From: Hymenoscyphus infarciens
Taxonomy: Eukaryota > Ascomycota > Leotiomycetes > Helotiales > Helotiaceae
Assembly (NCBI GenBank): GCA_001414345.1
Contig: LLCB01000218.1
Location: 37,835-101,834, forward strand
Length of the DNA: 64,000 bases
Direction: 5' to 3'
In this document: positions 59,237-64,000 of the stretch, piece after piece
Position numbering within the stretch: the stretch's first letter is position 1
How the letters are laid out: each line of letters begins with the position of its first letter
The notes under the pieces: model-generated
Databases searched by the model: none
Seen by the model: the letters and a program-made list of their open reading frames with translations, nothing else
Told to the model about the DNA's origin: nothing
Program-made: the position numbers and the translations under genes

Positions 59237-59996
59237 AGGGATGCTTATTCTTACGTTTCGTAAAGCAATACGAAACGCTCATTTGGCGTAAAGCGTAATG
59301 TAGCTGTTGGCGTTATTATAAGATAAATTTTAGGCATAAAAGTGTATAAATATAGTACTGAAATGTGGCCTTTTAGTATAAAAGTAATGATTTATAATAT
59401 AATTATCTAGAATAATTATATAGAATAATTAAAGCTATTCCTAGAATCGTTATCGCTCTTATTATCTTCGTCTTCGTCGTCGTTGTCGTGGTCGTTGTCG
59501 TTGTCGTGGTCGTTGTCGTTGTCGTGGTCGTTGTCGTCGTCGTAGTCGTCGTCGTCGTCGTCGTCGTCGTCGTCCTCTCTATTTAGTAATATATCCTCTC
59601 TATTCTACTTCTATACTACTTTATCCTAATCGGTTTCGCTACTTATATAACTAACATTTCGCTTTATTACTTTATTACTTTATCGATACCTTTAACGTTC
59701 TTTATCTTAATAAATTAGGCTTTTACTTTAAGACTAAGATTATAGGCTCTTCGGTTTAATATTATAGGAGTGCTTTAAGCTACTTATAGTGTTATAGAAA
59801 AATGTTGTTTTAGGAAAGAAGTTCTAAAGTAGAAAATTTTCGAGTAAGCGAAGTAAGCGCTAGTACGTGATAGGAAATGGAGGCTTTCTATTGGCTAATA
59901 AAACTCTTGGCAATATAATAAAGCATATAGCTTATTTGGCCTTACTTTATGCTTTATTCGTATTACACCTTAGCTTTTCGTAAAGGTAACATCCCT
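59237..59996. mobile_element. 760-bp non-autonomous DNA transposon with 10-bp target duplication (Mutator-like)
   Basis: An exact 10-bp direct repeat, AGTCAATCAT, flanks the element (59227-59236 and 59997-60006). The ends are imperfect inverted repeats, AGGGATGCTTATTCTTACG on the left and AGGGATGTTACCTTTACG read inward from the right. A 9-11-bp duplication is characteristic of Mutator-like elements; hAT (8 bp) is less likely. There is no transposase frame. The interior is AT-rich and RIP-like, except for a GTC/GTT triplet array at 59466-59574. Confidence 0.8.
59466..59574. repeat. GTC/GTT trinucleotide array
   Basis: About 110 bp of GTC-based triplets with interspersed GTT and GTG units, some arranged as a longer repeated unit (GTCGTTGTCGTTGTCGTG). 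It lies inside the Mutator-like element. Confidence 0.9.
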
Positions 59997-60006
59997 AGTC
60001 AATCAT

Positions 60007-60476
60007 TGATATCTGCTGGGGTTGTCTCAGCCGTTATACGAGCATGCCTCAATTGGTCAGAAACAGCTTCTGCATAAATGCTCATTTAATCTCGTCTCGT
60101 AGGATTTGGTGGAAAATGTAGAAGTATTTCTAGGAATTACCTTTTCATAAATCATGTAGGTGAAGAGTGGAGGAAGTTCAAACTAGGTTTTGCATTTCAA
60201 AATTTCTTAGACTAAATCAAGACAACCGGGCAATCCCCAGAAAATGTGTAATAGCTACCGTGAATATACACCGCAGAAGAATCTGGGAGTTTTCATCCAT
60301 AACCTTCCTCTTTCCAAGTCCGGAATGACAGCATTGAACGCCTCCGCTATGGTCGTACTGTTGTACCGAACCTAAGAAGAACCCCAAAACTCCCAGCTAA
60401 GCCCAAATACCCCGTTCCAGATGCCCTAGGCCCGTTCCTATCCCTTTCCAAAACGCCAAAATACAATATCCAAAAT
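60007..60476. other. Intergenic region, no gene recognised
   Basis: Sequence between the Mutator-like element and the 3' end of the rhodopsin-domain gene. No frame with protein character. It probably includes that gene's 3' UTR. Confidence 0.4.
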
Positions 60477-62114
60477 TTACATGCCACCCATAGGCCCACC
60501 GCCCATTGGTCCTCCCCCACCTACATTAATTCCTCCGCCCATCGGTCCTCCTGATGTTGTAGGGGCCATTTCTTGTTGCTGATCGCCCTCGATTCCACCA
60601 AATAATGCTAAACTAGGACGAGAACCCGGGCCTCGGAAAGGCGGTAGTGTCGAAACGTCCAAATTTAGTTCTTCTTGGTCCTCCAAAGGTCTGGTTGTAT
60701 TAAACCTCACTGGTGGTGGTGTCGCTGTGTTTCCACGAGAGTCGTCTGAGTTTGAGCTAACCCTGGCCAAGTTGACCTCATCCGATCGATTCATCTGCGA
60801 CCACTGCAAATTCGAAAAGTCCTTTCTTGAACCACTCATCCCGCTTCCCGTTACGAAACTCTCCTCATCTCGATTGGTGGAACGGAAAATGTTCGAAAAG
60901 AAGTAGGTTAGCTTCCTAGACCAATGTCGTTTGACAAATGCCGGGAAAACGAGCAGACAGGCACATAGTAGGCCACAGTGTACTTCCAAAGTACTTTGAC
61001 ATGTTAGTGAACTAAGTAACATATGGGGAGAGATATATAGAAAAGCTTAGACTTACGACCAAACATCTATCTTTGCGAACTCCCAAGTCGTATCCAATGA
61101 CCCGTTGTAGATCTTGAAAAACAAAGCGAGTCTTACAATGCTCATTATTGTGGCACTAGATCTAGGTTAGCATAAATTCCTGTTTATTCGCTGAAAAAAA
61201 GTACATACATTAAACCGAGCCCAAAAACCGAGATGACTCTCAGCTTTTGTGCTGGTGCGAGTGGTAGAGCCCAGACTGCTGGTATTGGCACCATCAAAAC
61301 ATAAATGTCGCTGAAAGTATTGACGAAACCAGAATAATAAGACACGAAATGGACTTTGGTACAGTAGCCTTTGACTGACATATCCCAAGAACGCGCTGCC
61401 GGAACGCATTGAAATACTTGCGTAAAAAGCATGATGATGTAGAGAACTACAACTGCAATTATGCCACCATTCACAAACAGTAGGGTCTTTCGGCTCGACA
61501 GAAAAATATTTCTGTAGAACGACAGGCAAGCTAACTTGATGACAGCGACAGTTACGATGTAGATCCAAATTCCGATGTTAAACGGCTATTGTTTTGTTAG
61601 TGGATAAATTCAACAGGCTGAATGTTTCTACTTGCTCGAAATACTCTTCTTAACTGACCACCCTCCCAGTCGAGATCCCATATATGACGCCCATGGCCTT
61701 CCAAAGTAGCTGTATACTTGTTAGAACAGATTTCGAGATCAGTAGACACTTCATTGAAATCTTACCCCAAAAATTAACACTTGTGCCTGCAATCGCTAAA
61801 ATCTGGATGCGAGTTAACACTTGAGAATATGAGACCGAACCTCTCATTAACATACATATGCGCACACACAGAGGTCTATCAAGTTTAGTAAAGATATGAT
61901 TTTGGCATGGTGGAAGCTTACAATCGTCGACCTTTAGTTGTTTAACAATAAACTTTCGAGTATACAGTCGCATAGCCAGGCCAAGAGTTATAACGGCCAG
62001 GCATATGCAGTGTAGAACGATGAAAGATGTATTTTGATTAACTGGATTAATGAGGTTTGGTATGGTTCCAGGCGGTGCACCCAGAAACTCAGGTGATGGC
62101 TTCCTCGGTGCCAT
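60477..62114 (-). CDS. Fungal rhodopsin-domain (SAT4-type) seven-helix membrane protein
   Basis: Seven exons: 62114-61922, 61875-61856, 61802-61766, 61709-61645, 61585-61209, 61155-61057 and 60993-60477. They join in frame to give 435 aa. Hydrophobic spans typical of the family occur in order: ICLAVITLGLAMRLYTRKF, the ILAIAGTSVNFWA region, IYIVTVAVIKLACLSFYRNIF, NGGIIAVVVLYIIMLFTQVF, and a segment containing DIYVLMVPIPAVWALPL. The family-typical GHGRHIWDLD sits in the loop after the third span, and ISVFGLGLIATIMSIVRL and VHCGLLCACLLVFPAF lie near the end. There is no CFEM domain, so it is not a classic Pth11 receptor. The cytosolic tail is Ser/Asn-rich and ends in Gly-Gly-Pro-Met repeats. The exon 4 donor (GTATTT) is the least certain. 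Ligand and role are unknown. Confidence 0.87.
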
Positions 62115-63430
62115 TGAAGGACGATTCGCGGTATTGTTGCCCCGTTGGGGTAATCAAATTTTTTGACCGACTTCACGATACTCGATGAAGGACAGAAAGA
62201 GGGCTAGGTTGGATTCCAGCTCCTTGGTCGCGTATATCCGCTTGATCAAAGATTCGTGGTACATCTATCGAATGCATGTGAAAGCGCATCCCAAAACAAG
62301 GTTTTGATGTAAGTAAGAGATGGAGGGGACCTCCACGAGATAAAAACCTGGATTTGAGTTCGAGCAAAGAGCATTGGAGCCGTGCCGCACCAGCTCCTGT
62401 GATGCAAGGGGAAATAGTTGAAGATCATGGGAAACCTAGGATAAGTCGGGTTTCCAAGGGTGACCTCTGTCTTTTCACAATCGAATGTAACCTCATGCGC
62501 CTCTTTGACTACTTTAGAAGTAGAAACTGACATGCGGAGAAAGCAGGCCGACGCTTTGATTGCTTGCAACGCCATGAAGGACTTGCTGACGATTTGATGG
62601 TTACCAATGAAATAGGAATCTTTTCCTCTTGAGGTACTCCATACATGCTCAAATAACAAGAAGAAAAGCAGACAAGCTCGTTCGTTGGAGTGAAAACCCC
62701 CCACTCTCTTCATCCCATGTCATTACGAATTATTCCGTACTTACTATGCCCGTGGAGGCAATGCTCCTTAGCCGTGCGGGCCCTTTTCCCCTGCGAAGAT
62801 GTCAACATCTCATTTGGGTTGAGAAATGGCAGCCACGTTGCGAGGCCCAAAATATGCGGGGGTAGGGAATGCATCCGTGGAATCCGGGAATCCGAGCTGG
62901 AATAAAGCTTTTCCAAATTCCCCTTTCCACAGATGCCTCCACAAGGCCCGTGGGCTGTTTATATCGTGGGAACGATTTTCGTCATCATGTAGGCAATAAT
63001 TGAAATCGGAGCCCTTCAGATGGAACCCTTCTTCGCAAATCAGGATTTGCATCATCCCGGCAAGCGGAATCCCGCCATCGATTGGGCAAACTCTGCCGTA
63101 TATTTGCTGTGCCTCGTGGTGAACTTGAGATAAGTGCAGGGAGGGGCAACCTGTTTCCATCATTAGACCATTATTCGAGGCATTTTTTTTCTTTGCGACT
63201 CGCTCTTCCCCCTTCAAAGGGTTGATTTATCCCGGTCGTTGGTGAATAACGGAAGTTCGAATAGAAAAGAAATCAAAGTCAACTAGGGCCAGGGTACTCA
63301 ATTCCTTGATCGGTGGAATCGAGTGGATTTCAAAACCCGAACTGCTTGAACAAATGCAAGTACGCCACAATAATAATAACAAGTGGTGAGGAGAGCTGAA
63401 AGTCGTCTTAAGAGCCTCCTATAAGGTGAC
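62115..63430. other. Upstream region of the rhodopsin-domain gene, no gene supported
   Basis: Balanced composition. Two minus-strand frames, 62246-62713 (155 codons) and 62810-63217 (135 codons), have no recognisable domain, no consistent splice context, and overlap plus-strand frames of similar length. I treat them as chance or leader sequence. Confidence 0.4.
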
Positions 63431-64000
63431 TTCTTTGAGAACAGTTGATTATGAGATAAATGCACTCTCTCTTTAGGCAGAAAATCTAATCGTAAGAAGA
63501 TATAAACTTTCAGACACTATATATATATATAAAGAAGTAAGCCCGAGCTCTAGAAGAGCTATATAACTCGTCTAACGTCGGTATAACTATATCGCCTTTT
63601 TAGCTTTATTAGTATCTAGTCTTTAGTAGCTTTTATTAAAAACGTAATAAGCTAGAAACGTAACTAATAAAGAAAAATAGAAGTATTATACTTAATATAT
63701 ATATATTATAGTCTTTAAGTCTAGTTACTACTAAAAAGATAATACTTTTAATATATTATATATAAAAGCTTTATATTCTACTATCTATTAAAATTAGAAT
63801 ATTTTTTATCTATTATCTACTAAAAGTATAAGACTTTTACTCTATTATATATTAAATATTTATTAAACTTATATATAAATAAGACTTTTAGTCTATTATC
63901 TACTAGAAGTATAATACTTTTCGTCTATTAAAGACTAAAAGTAAAAGGTTCTTAGTTTATAATAGACTTAAAATATCGAATAAATATATATATATATATA
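63431..64000. repeat. Second RIP-type AT-rich block, continues past the window
   Basis: From about 63.43 kb, CA and TG dinucleotides become rare and TA abundant, ending in a (TA)n run at the window edge. No LTR from the 16.5-47.2 kb block was recognised in it, so it is probably another repeat family truncated by the window. Confidence 0.65.

Noticed and set aside
59023..59238. 71-codon frame ending at the Mutator-like element
   Set aside because: Its stop is created by the element border, and there is no domain or conserved feature.
62246..63217. Minus-strand frames of 155 and 135 codons upstream of the rhodopsin-domain gene
   Set aside because: Composition is not protein-like over their length, several other frames are equally open, and no domain is visible.
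1..64000. tRNA, rRNA and CRISPR features
   Set aside because: No tRNA A/B-box pair, rRNA core sequence or regularly spaced repeat-spacer array was recognised by eye. A covariance-model scan was not possible.

Overview
This is nuclear DNA from a filamentous ascomycete fungus. Introns are short (about 50-130 bp) with GTANGT-type donors and CTAAC-type branch sites. There is a highly reducing polyketide synthase, an SAT4-type rhodopsin-domain membrane protein, and a large block of repeats mutated by RIP (repeat-induced point mutation): CpA and TpG almost gone, TpA in great excess. A Leotiomycete is my best guess for the organism, but nothing here proves it.

Layout. (1) 1-16.2 kb is ordinary gene space. 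It holds a cytochrome b5-domain protein (5' end off the window), an Adp1-like ABCG transporter with extracellular EGF-like modules (minus, 4 exons, 1086 aa), a divergently transcribed class I/II aminotransferase (plus, 396 aa), a single-pass membrane protein (minus), small unknown genes and a decayed gene near 9.4-10.4 kb, a 150-aa unknown, a small Cys-containing unknown, and an FSH-type serine hydrolase (minus, 5 exons, 255 aa). (2) 16.5-47.2 kb is one nested stack of retrotransposons with no intact gene. I could order it by matching LTRs and target-site duplications. The outer layer is an internally deleted Ty3/gypsy relic (16526-47213). A second gypsy copy (18673-46410) inserted into it. 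That copy was later hit by a LINE (19101-32107), a small LTR-flanked element (33508-34421) and a Ty1/copia element (38131-44311). The LINE was in turn hit by a third gypsy copy (22365-30205). An inverted pair of LTRs lies at 17428-18186. (3) 47.4-63.4 kb is a gene island: the PKS (49153-57063, 10 exons, 2434 aa), a broken small gene and a truncated short-chain dehydrogenase that meet at a TA-flanked inverted-repeat transposon (57765-58292), a Mutator-like 760-bp element with a 10-bp duplication (59237-59996), and the rhodopsin-domain gene (60477-62114, minus, 7 exons, 435 aa). (4) From about 63.43 kb the sequence is RIP-type AT-rich again to the window edge.

How the parts relate. The PKS lies about 1.9 kb from one RIP-mutated block and 6.4 kb from another, the dynamic setting in which fungal secondary-metabolism genes are often found. 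No transcription factor, transporter or P450 sits beside it in this window, and the neighbouring dehydrogenase is broken, so the PKS is either an orphan or its partners are elsewhere. The other genes look like independent housekeeping or accessory genes.

Limits. Exon junctions were worked out by eye from splice signals and frame continuity. Family calls rest on motifs. No database search or base-composition calculation was run.
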